Source of the DNA: Bailinhaonella thermotolerans
Lineage (GTDB): Bacteria; Actinomycetota; Actinomycetes; Streptosporangiales; Streptosporangiaceae
NCBI RefSeq assembly: GCF_003594875.1
Contig: NZ_QZEY01000005.1
Location: 372,001-436,000 of the forward strand
Length of the DNA: 64,000 bases
Direction: 5' to 3'
In this document: in pieces, positions 7,898 to 17,226 of the stretch
Layout of the letters: every line of letters begins with the position of its first letter
Numbering within the stretch: the stretch's first letter is position 1
Made by a program: the position numbers and the translations under genes
The notes under the pieces: model-generated
Seen by the model: the letters and a program-made list of their open reading frames with translations, nothing else
What the model was told of the DNA's origin: nothing
Databases searched by the model: none

Positions 7898-10552
7898 TTG
7901 GATGTCAGGGGCCCGGGTTTGATCCGCCGCCTCCTGCTCTCGATCACCGCCTCGGCCACGGTCCTGGCGGCGGCTCCGGCCGCCGTGGGACGGGTTGAGG
8001 CGTCCGCCTCGGCCGCCTCCGCCACCTCCGCGTCCGCCCTCTCCGCCGTCTCCGCGCGGCAGGGGCCGGCGCTCGCGGTCGAGAGCGTGACCCCGCACGT
8101 CCCGGACACGCCGACGACCCAGATCACGGTCAAGGGGTCGCTGGCCAACTCCGGCGGGGCGGCCGACGTCTCCACCGCGCAGATCCGGCTCCGCTACTCC
8201 AACCGGCCGTTCCTCGACCGTGGCGAGATCGACGCCTACGTCCGCGGCGCGGGCCGGCTCGACACCGTCCTCTGGTCCCCCAACTTCCCGGTGGCCCGGC
8301 TCGGTTCCGGCCAGCGCCTGACCTGGTCGCTCTCGATCACGCCGCGGCAGCTCGGCATCTCGCGCTTCGGCGCCTACCCGCTGTCGGTCGAGCTGGTCGA
8401 CGCCGCCGGCCGCCAGCTCGCCGTGCAGCGCACGTCCCTGACGTACTTCCCGAAGGACCACAAGGTCGCCAAGACCCGCGTGGCCTGGCTGCTGCCGCTG
8501 GTCGACCGGCCCCACCGGGGTGACGACGCCAACTTCGTCGACGACCGGCTCGCCGCCGACCTCGCCTCCGGCGGGCGGCTGTCCGACCTGGTCGGCGCGG
8601 CCGGCCAGGCGCCCAAGCCCAAGACCCTGACCTGGTACGTCGATCCCGGCCTGCTCGACGACGCCCAGGCCCTGACCCGGCCCCACACGCTGCGCGAGGG
8701 CGACGACGCCGAGCAGAAGCCGGCGAACACCGCCGCGTCGTCCTGGCTCGACGCCGTACGGCGCGCCACGGCCTCCTCCGACGTGATCGCCGCGCCCTAC
8801 GCCGACCCGGACATGGCCGCGCTCGCCCACAACGGGCTCGACGGCATGGCCGCCCAGGCCGTCTCCGACGGGCAGCGGGTCGCCACCGCCGCGCTCGGCC
8901 GCCCCCCGGCCACCGGCACCGCCTGGCCCGCCGACGGCGCCCTCGACCTCGACACGCTCGACGTCCTCGCCGTCAACGGCGCGAAGACCGTCGTGCTGTA
9001 CGACTCGGTCCTGCCGCCGGCCACGCCCCCGAACCACACGCCGGACTCGATCGCCCAGCTCCAGAGCGTCCAGGGCCCGGTCAAGGCGCTGCTGGCCGAC
9101 AGCGCGATCTCGCAGACCGTGGGCGGCGACACGCGCTCTCCGGGCACGGCCGCGCTCGCCCTGCAGCGCTTCCTCGCCGAGACCGCGACGCTCACCGGCG
9201 AGCAGCCCTCGATCTCCCGCTCGGTCGTCATCGCGCCCCCGCGCCGGTGGAACCCCTCGCCGGCGTTCCTCACCGAGCTGCTCAAGACGAGCGCGAGCGC
9301 CCCCTGGCTGCGCCAGGTGGGCCTGGACGAGCTGACCAAGCCGCCCGCGGACTACAAGCCCGTCCCCCGGGCCGGCCTGGCCTACAGCTCGCAGAACGAA
9401 CTGAGCCGCAAGATCATGACGCAGATCAAGCGCGTGCGGTCCGACGCCGACCGCACGGTCGCGGTCAGCGTCAAGGGCACCCACGTCTTCGACCGCGCCC
9501 TGCTGCGCCTGACCTCCTCCGCCTGGCGAGGCCGCGGCGGCGACACGCGGGTGCGACCGGTGGCCGACCGCGTCGCCGACGCCGTGACCGCGCGCACCGA
9601 GCAGGTCCGGATCATCAACAAGCAGAAGCCGACGCTGGCCGGCAACGACGGCACCGTGCCCGTCACGATCAGCAACCGGCACAAGGAGCCCGTGCGGCTG
9701 AAGTTGAAGGTGACCTCCTCCAACCCCCACCGGCTCCGCGTCACCGAGGACTCCCGCGAGATCACGATCGCCGCCGAGGCCAGCCACACCGCCCACGTGC
9801 GGCTGAAGGCCTACGCCAACGGCGAGACGCCGATCACGCTCCAGCTCCTCACCCCCGAGGGCCAGCGTTACGGCAAGCCCGTCGTCCTGCGCCTGTCCGC
9901 CACCGGCTACACCACGATCGCCCTGTTCCTCATCGGCGGCGCCCTCGCGGTGATGGCGCTGGCCGTGATCTCCCGGTTCCTCCGCCGCAGGCGCGACGCC
10001 GCCACGACCGAGTCCGGGGCTCCGGTCGAGCCCGAGTCGCCCTCGGCCCCCATGCCGGACGCCCCCCAGGGAGCGGCCGCGCCCGGGGCTCCCGCGCCCG
10101 CAGCGCCCGCAGCGCCGGGCGCGCAGCCGTACGCGCCGCCCGGCGCCCCCGCCGCGCCGGGAGGGCCCGCGCGAGCCGTACCTCCGGCGCCGTCGGCGGG
10201 GCCGGGGAACTACGCGCCGGCGGGCCCGGACCCGCAGGTGTGGCCCCCGGTGGAAGATCCCCAGGTCTGGCCCCCCGTGGAGGACCCGCAGGTCTGGCCG
10301 CCGGTCGGCGAGGAGCCCGGCGGGCGGCGCCGGTCCGCGCCCGGGGGCGCGACGGAAACCGACAGTTCGCGAGCGGGCGGGCAGTGGCCCGACTCCCGGC
10401 CCATGACAGGTGGTCATACGAACGGCATGGCTGAACCAGGCTCACATCACCGCGGCGCCCCCGGGCGGGGGCCCGCGCCGGAGGGCGGGCGCCACGCGTC
10501 CGGGGAGAACACCGACGGGGTGTCGGAGAGCGGACGGAGGCCGCGTGAGTAA
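7898..10552 (+). CDS. DUF6049 family secreted/membrane-anchored protein
   Basis: An 884-residue protein with an N-terminal signal peptide (LIRRLLLSITASATVLAAA then AVG), a large extracytoplasmic part, one membrane helix near residues 672-695 (TTIALFLIGGALAVMALAVIS), a basic stop-transfer (RFLRRRRD) and a Pro/Ala-rich tail inside the cell. Repeats of DPQVWPPVE occupy residues 778-803. The DUF6049 family always sits before murJ in these genomes; its role in the envelope is unknown. The start is unsure: TTG at 7898, or TTG at 7919 preceded by AGGGG, which would put the signal peptide at residue 1. Its stop overlaps the murJ start by 8 bp, so the genes are translationally coupled. Confidence 0.88.
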   Translation: MDVRGPGLIRRLLLSITASATVLAAAPAAVGRVEASASAASATSASALSAVSARQGPALAVESVTPHVPDTPTTQITVKGSLANSGGAADVSTAQIRLRYSNRPFLDRGEIDAYVRGAGRLDTVLWSPNFPVARLGSGQRLTWSLSITPRQLGISRFGAYPLSVELVDAAGRQLAVQRTSLTYFPKDHKVAKTRVAWLLPLVDRPHRGDDANFVDDRLAADLASGGRLSDLVGAAGQAPKPKTLTWYVDPGLLDDAQALTRPHTLREGDDAEQKPANTAASSWLDAVRRATASSDVIAAPYADPDMAALAHNGLDGMAAQAVSDGQRVATAALGRPPATGTAWPADGALDLDTLDVLAVNGAKTVVLYDSVLPPATPPNHTPDSIAQLQSVQGPVKALLADSAISQTVGGDTRSPGTAALALQRFLAETATLTGEQPSISRSVVIAPPRRWNPSPAFLTELLKTSASAPWLRQVGLDELTKPPADYKPVPRAGLAYSSQNELSRKIMTQIKRVRSDADRTVAVSVKGTHVFDRALLRLTSSAWRGRGGDTRVRPVADRVADAVTARTEQVRIINKQKPTLAGNDGTVPVTISNRHKEPVRLKLKVTSSNPHRLRVTEDSREITIAAEASHTAHVRLKAYANGETPITLQLLTPEGQRYGKPVVLRLSATGYTTIALFLIGGALAVMALAVISRFLRRRRDAATTESGAPVEPESPSAPMPDAPQGAAAPGAPAPAAPAAPGAQPYAPPGAPAAPGGPARAVPPAPSAGPGNYAPAGPDPQVWPPVEDPQVWPPVEDPQVWPPVGEEPGGRRRSAPGGATETDSSRAGGQWPDSRPMTGGHTNGMAEPGSHHRGAPGRGPAPEGGRHASGENTDGVSESGRRPRE
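10229..10305 (+). repeat. Coding tandem repeat DPQVWPPVE, three copies
   Basis: Three near-identical 24- to 27-bp units encode DPQVWPPVE, DPQVWPPVE and DPQVWPPVG in the cytoplasmic tail of the DUF6049 protein. Third positions differ between units, so the repeat is kept at protein level. Confidence 0.75.
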
Positions 10553-12167
10553 CCTCCTCCGCGCCGGCGCGGTGATGATGGCCGGCACGCTCATGTCCAG
10601 GATCACCGGCTTCGCCCGCACGGCCGTGATCGCCGCCGCCATCGGCCTGGGCGCCCTCGGCGACGCGTACAGCACCGCCACGGTCATCCCGGTCATCCTG
10701 TTCGACCTGCTGCTCGGTGGTCTCCTCAGCAGCGTCGTGGTCCCCATGGTGGTCCGCGCGCGCAAGACCGACCCCGACGGCGGCGAGGCCTACGAACAGC
10801 GCCTGCTCACGCTGGTGACGCTGATCCTGATCGGCCTGAGCGTGGCCGCCGTGGCGCTAGCCGGGCCCATCATCGGCCTGTACGGCAGCGCGTGGCGCGA
10901 AGAGCAGCGCGAGGTCGCGACGACGCTGGCGCGGTTCATCCTGCCGCAGATCGCGTTCTTCGGCGTCGGCGCGCTGGCCGGGGCGTACCTCAACGTGCGG
11001 GAGAAGTTCGCCGCCCCGATGTGGGCCCCCGTGCTCAACAACCTCGTGGTCATCGCGGTCGCGGTGATCTACATCGCGATCGGCGGCGGCAGCTCGGCCG
11101 AGGGCGCGCGCGACAACGAGCTGGCGCTGCTCGGCCTCGGCACCACCGCGGGCATCGTCGTGCAGTCGATCGTGCTCGTCATCACGCTCCGGCGGGTGGG
11201 GTTCCGGTTCCGGCCGCGCTTCGACTTCAACCACAGCGGGATCGGCGACATCGCCCGCAAGGGCTCCTGGACCCTGGCCTACCTCGGGATCACCCAGCTC
11301 GGCTTCATGGCGATCACCAACCTCGCCAACTGGGCGGGCGTGCGGGCGGCCGAGGCGAACCTCCCCTACGACGCCGGCCAGATCGTCTACGCCAACGCCT
11401 ACAACCTCTTCCAGCTCCCCTACGGCGTCATCGCCGTGTCCGTGATCACGGCGCTGCTGCCGAGGATGAGCGGCTACGCCCACGAGGGCCGATTCGAGGA
11501 GCTGCGCGAGGAGTTCGCGGGAGGCGTGCGGCTCGTCAGCGCCGCGCTGGTGCCGGCCGCGCTGCTGCTCGTCTCGCTGGGCCCGGCGATCACCAGTGTC
11601 GTCTTCCCCTTCGGCAACTCCTCGCCGCAGAGCGCCTACTACCTCGGCACCGTGCTCCAGGCGTTCGCCATCGGGCTCGTGCCGTTCTCGATCTTCCAGC
11701 TCGTGCTCCGGATCTTCTACAGCCTCGGCGACACGCGCACCCCGGTCGCGCTCGGGCTGCTGAACGTCGTGCTAAACGCCGGGCTCGGCCTGGTCGCCTC
11801 GCTCGTGCTGCCCCCGGAGTACGCCGTCATGGGCCTGGCCCTGTCGTTCTCGATCGCCTACTTCGTGGGGTCGATCGTGGCGTGGCTGGTCGCCGCGCGG
11901 CGGGTCGGCGGCCTCGACGGGCCGGACGTCGCGTTCACGATCACCCGGATGCACCTGGCCGCGCTGCCGATGGCCGCGATCGCGCTGTTCTCGCTCTTCT
12001 TCGCCTCCAACACCACCGGCATGACGATCCCGGTGTCGCTGGCGGTGATCGCGGTCGGGGCGGGCCTCGGCGGAGCCCTTTACCTCGCGATCGCGCACTG
12101 GTTGCGTATCCCCGAGGTGCGTTCCATCGTTGGGCTGGTTACTGGGCGGGTACGTCCAGGTAGGTAA
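10545..12167 (+). CDS. murJ: Lipid II flippase MurJ
   Basis: A 540-residue polytopic membrane protein with about 14 helices, the MviN/MurJ fold that moves lipid II across the membrane for peptidoglycan synthesis. Characteristic parts are LMSRITGFARTAVIAAAIG (residues about 15-33), LLGGLLSSVVVPMVVRA, the LPQIAFFGVGALAGAYLN segment and the NLPYDAGQIVYANAYNLFQLPYGVIAVSV motif. The start is the GTG at 10545 (VSNLLRAGAVMMAG) overlapping the end of the upstream DUF6049 gene. In mycobacteria MurJ is fused to a pseudokinase; here the two are separate adjacent genes. Confidence 0.95.
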   Translation: MSNLLRAGAVMMAGTLMSRITGFARTAVIAAAIGLGALGDAYSTATVIPVILFDLLLGGLLSSVVVPMVVRARKTDPDGGEAYEQRLLTLVTLILIGLSVAAVALAGPIIGLYGSAWREEQREVATTLARFILPQIAFFGVGALAGAYLNVREKFAAPMWAPVLNNLVVIAVAVIYIAIGGGSSAEGARDNELALLGLGTTAGIVVQSIVLVITLRRVGFRFRPRFDFNHSGIGDIARKGSWTLAYLGITQLGFMAITNLANWAGVRAAEANLPYDAGQIVYANAYNLFQLPYGVIAVSVITALLPRMSGYAHEGRFEELREEFAGGVRLVSAALVPAALLLVSLGPAITSVVFPFGNSSPQSAYYLGTVLQAFAIGLVPFSIFQLVLRIFYSLGDTRTPVALGLLNVVLNAGLGLVASLVLPPEYAVMGLALSFSIAYFVGSIVAWLVAARRVGGLDGPDVAFTITRMHLAALPMAAIALFSLFFASNTTGMTIPVSLAVIAVGAGLGGALYLAIAHWLRIPEVRSIVGLVTGRVRPGR

Positions 12168-12324
12168 TACCGGTAAACCAGATCCGGGGTTCGCACGTCC
12201 TATCTGTTGACGGCATGCCTCCCGGCGTCCGACTAGCATGGGGCGCGAGCCGAGCGGTGCATTGGAGCAGGAGGGGCGTGGGCGGATCCACCGAGCCACG
12301 GTCGACGGATGGCAGGACTTTGAG

Positions 12325-13821
12325 ATGAGCACGTTCGTCGAGCCTGGCACCCGTCTTGCCGGTCGCTTCCGTCTTGAGGACCGGGTCAGCGAGTCCTCCG
12401 GCTCCACCCTGTGGAAGGCCATCGACGAGGTGCTGGCCCGGCCCGTCGCCGTCCGCACCTTCGCCGAGGGGTTCCCCCGCGTGAACGAGGTGGTCACCGC
12501 CGCCCGCGCGGCCAGCCGCCTCACCGACCCGCGCCTCACCCAGGTCTTCGACGCCGCCGACGACGACGGCCAGGCGTACGTCGTGAGCGAGTGGGTCACC
12601 GGCGACACGCTCGTGGACCTGCTGGAGAGCGGGCCGCTGGAGCCGCAGCGCGCCGCCGCGCTGATCGCCGAGGCCGCGGAGGCCCTGGCCAGCGCGCACC
12701 AGGCCGGCCTGCCGCACCTGAGCCTGACCCCCGGCTGCCTGCTGTGGACCTCCGGCGGCACGGTCAAGCTGCTCGGCCTCGGCGTCGAGGCCGCGCTGAC
12801 CGGCGCCGCCTCCGACGACCCCGGCCGCGAGGACGCCGAGGGCCTGGGCCGGCTGCTGTACGCCGCGCTGACCGGGCACTGGCCCGGCGACGAGGAGACC
12901 GGGCTGCCGCCCGCGCCCGCGGTGGACGGCAAGCTGTGCACGCCACGCCAGGTCAGGGCCGGGGTGCCGGGCAACCTCGACGTGATCGCGGGGCGCGCCC
13001 TCCGCGTCCGCAGCCCCGCCCTCTCGACCCCGGCCGACGTCGCCGACGCTCTGGCCGACATCCCCCGGCCCGCGCCGGTGCCGTTCGCCGTCACCGCCAC
13101 GCCCGCCGTGGACAACACGCAGCCCCAGAACGGCGAGCGGGAGCAGTCGCGCCCCGCTCCGTCGCCCCGGCAGCCCGCCGCGCCGCCTCGTCAGCCGCGG
13201 CCCGCCGTACAGTCCAACATGATCAGCCGCTCGCTGGTCGCCGTCGTGGTCGTGCTGCTCATGGTCGCGATCGGCATCGGTGCCTGGACGGTCGGCCGCA
13301 ACATCGGCTCGACCCCGCCGGTGCGCCAGCAGGTGCCCCCCGGTGCCGGGAAGGCCACGCCGTCCTCCGCGCCCGTCGTGCTCAAGCCCGCGGGGGCCGA
13401 GGGATACGACCCGCTCGGGGATGACAAGGATGAGAACACCCGGTACGCCCCGCTGGCCATCGACGGCAAGGCGGGGACCGAGTGGCACACGTCCTCCTAC
13501 CGGGACGACCCCGCGTTCGGCCGCCTGAAGAAGGGCGCCGGCCTGCTCATCGACATGGGCAAGAACGTGTCGATCAGCAGCGTCGACGTGACCCTCGGCG
13601 GCGCCTCCGACATCGAGCTCAAGGTCGGGGACAGCAAGGACTACGGCTCGATGGACACGGTCGCGCAGGGCAAGAACGCGTCCGGCAAGACCACGCTGAC
13701 CCCCGAGAAGGAGGCCACCGGGCGCTATGTCGTGATCTGGTTCACGAAGCTCCCGACAGACGGGGGCGGATTCCGTGGCACCATCTATGAGGTAGTGGTA
13801 CACGGCGCCGGAACGGCATAG
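12325..13821 (+). CDS. Membrane-anchored pseudokinase
   Basis: A 498-residue protein with a protein-kinase fold (about residues 10-240), one transmembrane helix (about 301-323, SRSLVAVVVVLLMVAIGIGAW) and an extracellular domain resembling discoidin/carbohydrate-binding modules (about 360-495). Catalytic residues are missing: the VAIK lysine is Arg (PVAVRTF), the HRD loop is HLSLTPG and the DFG motif is LGLG, so it should not transfer phosphate. It matches the C-terminal half of mycobacterial MviN, whose pseudokinase docks an FHA protein to control lipid II supply. The ATG at 12325 is chosen over one at 12238 because family proteins begin at STFVEPGTRLAGRFRLE. Lies between murJ and sigM. Confidence 0.87.
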   Translation: MSTFVEPGTRLAGRFRLEDRVSESSGSTLWKAIDEVLARPVAVRTFAEGFPRVNEVVTAARAASRLTDPRLTQVFDAADDDGQAYVVSEWVTGDTLVDLLESGPLEPQRAAALIAEAAEALASAHQAGLPHLSLTPGCLLWTSGGTVKLLGLGVEAALTGAASDDPGREDAEGLGRLLYAALTGHWPGDEETGLPPAPAVDGKLCTPRQVRAGVPGNLDVIAGRALRVRSPALSTPADVADALADIPRPAPVPFAVTATPAVDNTQPQNGEREQSRPAPSPRQPAAPPRQPRPAVQSNMISRSLVAVVVVLLMVAIGIGAWTVGRNIGSTPPVRQQVPPGAGKATPSSAPVVLKPAGAEGYDPLGDDKDENTRYAPLAIDGKAGTEWHTSSYRDDPAFGRLKKGAGLLIDMGKNVSISSVDVTLGGASDIELKVGDSKDYGSMDTVAQGKNASGKTTLTPEKEATGRYVVIWFTKLPTDGGGFRGTIYEVVVHGAGTA

Positions 13822-13837
13822 ACGGAAATCCTCCCTT

Positions 13838-14479
13838 GTGAAACCCCCATATGAGGCACCGCGCGGCACAGCGGACGAGCTGGCCGCGCTGCCTGACGCT
13901 GAGCTCCTCCAACGGCACATCGACGGGGCCGCCGACGCGTTCAGCGAGATCGTGCGCCGTCACCGCGACCGGATGTGGGCCGTGGCGCTGCGTACCCTCG
14001 GCGACCCGGACGAGGCCGCCGACGCCGTACAGGACGCGTTCGTCTCCGCCTTCCGCAAGGCCGCCGGCTTCCGCGGCGAGGCGGCCGTCAGCACCTGGCT
14101 GCACCGGATCGTGGTCAACGCCTGCCTGGACCGGCTGCGCCGCAAGTCGCTGCGGCCGGTCGCGGACGACGAGCTGGTGGAGGCCGCCGAGCGAGACTCC
14201 CCCATGCCCGACCAGACCGGCGACCGCGAACTCGCCATGGAGGTGACCGCCGCGCTGCGCCATCTGCCGCCCGACCAGCGCGCCGCCCTCGTCCTCGTGG
14301 ACATGATGGGTTACTCCGTGGACGAGGCGGCCCGAGTTCTGGAGGTGCCCACGGGCACGGTGAAGAGCCGCTGCGCCCGAGGTCGGGCGAAACTTGCCCC
14401 TTTTCTCGCGCATTTACGGAACCGCCCTGACGTCTCGGGCGTCTCATCCCCGAAGGGAGCCGAACTTCGTGACGGGTGA
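13838..14479 (+). CDS. sigM: ECF RNA polymerase sigma factor SigM
   Basis: A 213-residue group 4 sigma factor. Region 2 (about residues 30-100) shows AFSEIVRRHRDRMWAVALRTLGDPDEAADAVQDAFVSAFRKA. Region 4 (about 130-190) shows LRHLPPDQRAALVLVDMMGYSVDEAARVLEVPTGTVKSRCARGRAKL. Position before an anti-sigma gene and trxBA matches sigM of mycobacteria and streptomycetes. It directs core polymerase to stress promoters, probably for envelope or oxidative stress. The GTG at 13838 is the start; its stop overlaps the next gene by 11 bp, as expected for a co-translated sigma/anti-sigma pair. Confidence 0.93.
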   Translation: MKPPYEAPRGTADELAALPDAELLQRHIDGAADAFSEIVRRHRDRMWAVALRTLGDPDEAADAVQDAFVSAFRKAAGFRGEAAVSTWLHRIVVNACLDRLRRKSLRPVADDELVEAAERDSPMPDQTGDRELAMEVTAALRHLPPDQRAALVLVDMMGYSVDEAARVLEVPTGTVKSRCARGRAKLAPFLAHLRNRPDVSGVSSPKGAELRDG

Positions 14480-15326
14480 AACGCACTACGACGTGGAGAC
14501 CCTCGCCTTGCTGGCAGAGGGACTACTCGACGACGCCACCGCCGATCGCATCCGCGAGCACCTCGTGAGCTGCGAGGACTGCGGGGGGCGGCTCGCCGAC
14601 CTGACCTCGGTCCGAGCAGTCCTGGCCGCGGTCCCCACGCCCCCCATGCCCGCGGACGTGATCGCGCGACTGGACCACGCCCTGGAGGCCGAGGCCGAGC
14701 GCCTCCGGGAGCCCCAGCGCGCCACGGGCACCGACGGGCCATCTCGTACGGCCGCCGCCGGCCCCCTCGGCGTCGTACGCGCGGACGGCACCATCGCCGT
14801 CTCCCGCCGCCGCCGAAGCCTCCTCGGCCTCGCCGCGGCCGCCGCCGCCGTGGTCGCGGTGGGCACGGGCATCGTGAGCAGCGGGCTGCTGACGGACGGA
14901 TCGTCCAAGCAGCCTCCTGTGGCCGGTGGTTCCGTCCGGCCGTCCGACGAGAGCACCGGGCGGAGCGGCGACAAGCTGTTCGGGACGAACGAGGGACAGG
15001 AGAATCCCTACCTCGTCACCGACAGCGACGAGAACTTCACCTCGGCCATGCTGTCCAACAAGGTGGGCGGATACCTGGCGCCGCAGAGCGCCACCGTCGA
15101 GGCGATCAGCAGTGGCCCGGATGCCCGGCTTCTGAGCTGCATCCAGCGGGTCAGGGAGACGACCCAGAGCCGTCCGACCCGGATCGTCCGCGCGAGGTTC
15201 GAGGGCGAGCCTGCGACGATCATGACGTTCTCCACCAGGGACAGCAAGATCGACCTCTGGGTCGTCGGCGAGCGCTGCTCGGCCGAGGAGACTCACCTCC
15301 TCAAGCGGGCCAGCGTCACCTGGTAA
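14469..15326 (+). CDS. Anti-sigma factor with zinc-finger (ZAS) domain
   Basis: A 285-residue single-pass membrane protein. The N-terminal cytoplasmic domain has the His-x3-Cys-x2-Cys pattern at H31, C35 and C38 (REHLVSCEDCG), which binds zinc and the sigma factor in this family. One hydrophobic helix at about 117-139 follows an Arg-rich stretch ([21 protein letters not shown]). The outer domain (about 160-285) has two cysteines and no recognised fold. GTG at 14469 follows GAAGGGAGC and overlaps sigM. It is expected to hold SigM at the membrane until a signal releases it. A terminator hairpin follows. Confidence 0.88.
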   Translation: MTGETHYDVETLALLAEGLLDDATADRIREHLVSCEDCGGRLADLTSVRAVLAAVPTPPMPADVIARLDHALEAEAERLREPQRATGTDGPSRTAAAGPLGVVRADGTIAVSRRRRSLLGLAAAAAAVVAVGTGIVSSGLLTDGSSKQPPVAGGSVRPSDESTGRSGDKLFGTNEGQENPYLVTDSDENFTSAMLSNKVGGYLAPQSATVEAISSGPDARLLSCIQRVRETTQSRPTRIVRARFEGEPATIMTFSTRDSKIDLWVVGERCSAEETHLLKRASVTW

Positions 15327-15327
15327 C

Positions 15328-15358
15328 AGCCCCTGTCCCGTCCGGGACCGGGGCTTTC
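15328..15358 (+). terminator. Intrinsic terminator after the anti-sigma gene
   Basis: The stem AGCCCC...GGGGCT with an inner TCCCG/CGGGA pairing lies 1 bp after the stop and is followed by TTTCGCCTT. It closes the sigM operon. Confidence 0.75.
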
Positions 15359-15690
15359 GCCTTCCCCGCCGCCGTCGCCAGGGTCCTCACGCGTGAGATG
15401 GGCACCGCCGAGGGGAGCGCCGCCGCGTGCCGTCAAGGCGGGCGTCGCCGAGGCCATCCTGGTCGTCGTGCTCGCGTACGGCTCGCGCCCGGGCGCTGTG
15501 GCCGCCGTTCCGGCCCCGGCGTGATGCCGCACGTTACGTGTGCCGCCCGGTCTTGCGCGGCGGAAGCCGTACGGCGGAGCGGTGGGCGGAAGCGTGAGGA
15601 GACCGTAAGCGGGCTCGCGCGCCGGGGGTGGCAGGGTGGCGACGTGGGACGGGTTTTGTCAGGTCGGGCTGGGGGTTTGGGGTCGTTGGG
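15359..15690. other. Gap before the trxB promoter
   Basis: About 330 bp without a supportable gene. Short frames on either strand lack ribosome binding sites and family likeness. Two CGTACGGC-type motifs occur. Confidence 0.5.
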
Positions 15691-15698
15691 AACCGGCG

Positions 15699-15724
15699 GG
15701 AATGCGGGCGGCCTAGGATCTGTT
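15699..15724 (+). promoter_or_regulatory. SigR-type promoter of trxB-trxA
   Basis: GGAAT at 15699-15703 and GTT at 15722-15724 are separated by exactly 18 bp, the consensus for the disulfide-stress sigma factor SigR that controls trxBA in Streptomyces coelicolor. It lies 83 bp before the trxB start. Confidence 0.6.
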
Positions 15725-15806
15725 GACGCGACTGCCGAACTCGGGGCTGGCTCCCGAATCGGTGGGCATGCGGGAAAACCGGCATCTTCTGGGAAGGGCT
15801 AACGGC

Positions 15807-16751
15807 GTGAGCAACGATGTCCACAACGTGATCATCATTGGATCGGGACCCGCCGGCTACACGGCGGCGATCTATGCTGCACGCGCCTCCCTGAAGCCGC
15901 TGGTCTTCGAGGGGTCGGTCACCGCGGGCGGTGCGCTGATGAACACCACCGACGTGGAGAACTTCCCCGGCTTCCCCGACGGCATCATGGGGCCGGACCT
16001 CATGGACAACCTGCGCAAGCAGGCCGAGCGGTTCGGGGCCCAGCTCGTCGCCGACGACGTCACCGAGGTCGACCTGGAGGCGTACCCCAAGGTCGTCAAG
16101 ACCGGCGACCAGGAGCACTTCGCGCGGGCGGTCATCATCGCCACCGGATCGAAGTACCGCGAGCTGGGCGTGCCCGGCGAGTCGCGGCTCTCCGGCCACG
16201 GCGTGTCCTGGTGCGCCACCTGTGACGGGTTCTTCTTCCGCGACCAGGACATCGTGGTCGTGGGCGGTGGCGACTCCGCGATGGAGGAAGCGACCTTCCT
16301 GACCCGTTTCGCACGCTCCGTCACGATCGTTCACCGGCGTGACCACCTGCGGGCGAGCGCGATCATGCAGGAGCGCGCGTTCCACAACGACAAGATCAAG
16401 TTCGTGTGGGACAGCTCCATCACCGAGGTGCTCGGCGAGGACAAGGTCACCGGCGTGAAGCTGATCAACCACAAGACCGGCGAGGAGAGCGAGCTCGCGG
16501 TCACCGGTGTCTTCATCGCGATCGGCCACGACCCCCGGAGCGAGCTGTTCAAGGGCCAGATCGATCTGGACGAGAACGGTTACGTGAAGGTCAAGCACCC
16601 GACCACCTCGACCAACGCCACCGGCGTCTTCGCCTGCGGCGACGTGGTCGACCACCTCTACCGCCAGGCGATCACGGCCGCCGGCACCGGTTGCTCCGCC
16701 GCGCTCGACGCCGAGCGCTGGCTGGCCGACATCGGCGCCGAAGAACTCTGA
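15807..16751 (+). CDS. trxB: Thioredoxin-disulfide reductase
   Basis: A 314-residue FAD- and NADPH-dependent enzyme that reduces thioredoxin. The FAD-binding motif is [19 protein letters not shown] (about residues 9-27). The redox-active pair is CATC (C136 and C139, in [11 protein letters not shown]). The NADPH motif [16 protein letters not shown] and the final [23 protein letters not shown] are intact. The GTG at 15807 follows GGGAAGGG; an in-frame frame upstream from 15723 is only an extension. It forms an operon with trxA 82 bp downstream, probably under the SigR-type promoter. Confidence 0.97.
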   Translation: MSNDVHNVIIIGSGPAGYTAAIYAARASLKPLVFEGSVTAGGALMNTTDVENFPGFPDGIMGPDLMDNLRKQAERFGAQLVADDVTEVDLEAYPKVVKTGDQEHFARAVIIATGSKYRELGVPGESRLSGHGVSWCATCDGFFFRDQDIVVVGGGDSAMEEATFLTRFARSVTIVHRRDHLRASAIMQERAFHNDKIKFVWDSSITEVLGEDKVTGVKLINHKTGEESELAVTGVFIAIGHDPRSELFKGQIDLDENGYVKVKHPTTSTNATGVFACGDVVDHLYRQAITAAGTGCSAALDAERWLADIGAEEL

Positions 16752-16833
16752 CCTCGCACCCCCCGGCTCCCGGCACTGCACCGCCCGGCCGGGGCCCCAA
16801 CCAGAGAAGACACAGCAAAAGGGAGTTACTTCC

Positions 16834-17157
16834 GTGGGCGCAACCAAGGTAGTCACCGACGCCACCTTCGAGGCCGAGGTGCTGAAGAGCGACAAGCCGG
16901 TGCTGGTCGACTTCTGGGCGGAGTGGTGCGGCCCGTGCCGCCAGGTCGCGCCCGTCCTGGAGGAGATCGCCGGTGAGTACGCCGACAAGCTGACCATCGT
17001 CAAGCTCAACGTCGACGAGAACCCGGACGCGCCGCGCACCTACGGCGTCCTCCAGATCCCCACCATGAACGTCTTCAAGAACGGCCAGGTGGTCAAGCAG
17101 ATCATCGGCGCCAAGCCCAAGGCGATGCTCCTCCGCGAGCTCGAGGGCATCATCTGA
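16834..17157 (+). CDS. trxA: Thioredoxin
   Basis: A 107-residue thioredoxin with the active site WCGPC (cysteines 32 and 35), the buried Asp in VDFWAEWC and cis-proline in QIPTMNVF. It reduces cytoplasmic protein disulfides with electrons from TrxB. GTG start at 16834 behind AAAGGGAG. Full family length. It is the last gene of the trxBA operon, and a hairpin terminator lies 43 bp past its stop. Confidence 0.97.
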   Translation: MGATKVVTDATFEAEVLKSDKPVLVDFWAEWCGPCRQVAPVLEEIAGEYADKLTIVKLNVDENPDAPRTYGVLQIPTMNVFKNGQVVKQIIGAKPKAMLLRELEGII

Positions 17158-17200
17158 CCCACTCCCAGGCGCCTCCAGCCTCCCGCGGCCGGAGAAACAG

Positions 17201-17226
17201 CCCCTCCCCCCACCGGGGGTGAGGGG
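17201..17226 (+). terminator. Hairpin terminator after trxA
   Basis: A CCCCTC..CCCC/GGGG..GAGGGG hairpin with a very short loop, followed by CCTCTGCCTTTC. It separates trxA from the gap that holds the first parS sites. Confidence 0.65.

Noticed and set aside
7886..10417. 843-residue frame opposite the DUF6049 gene
   Set aside because: Arg/Gly/Val-rich shadow without domain; no start signal.
12207..12239. TTGACG and TAGCAT as a promoter for the pseudokinase gene
   Set aside because: The spacing is 21 bp, too long for a primary-sigma promoter.
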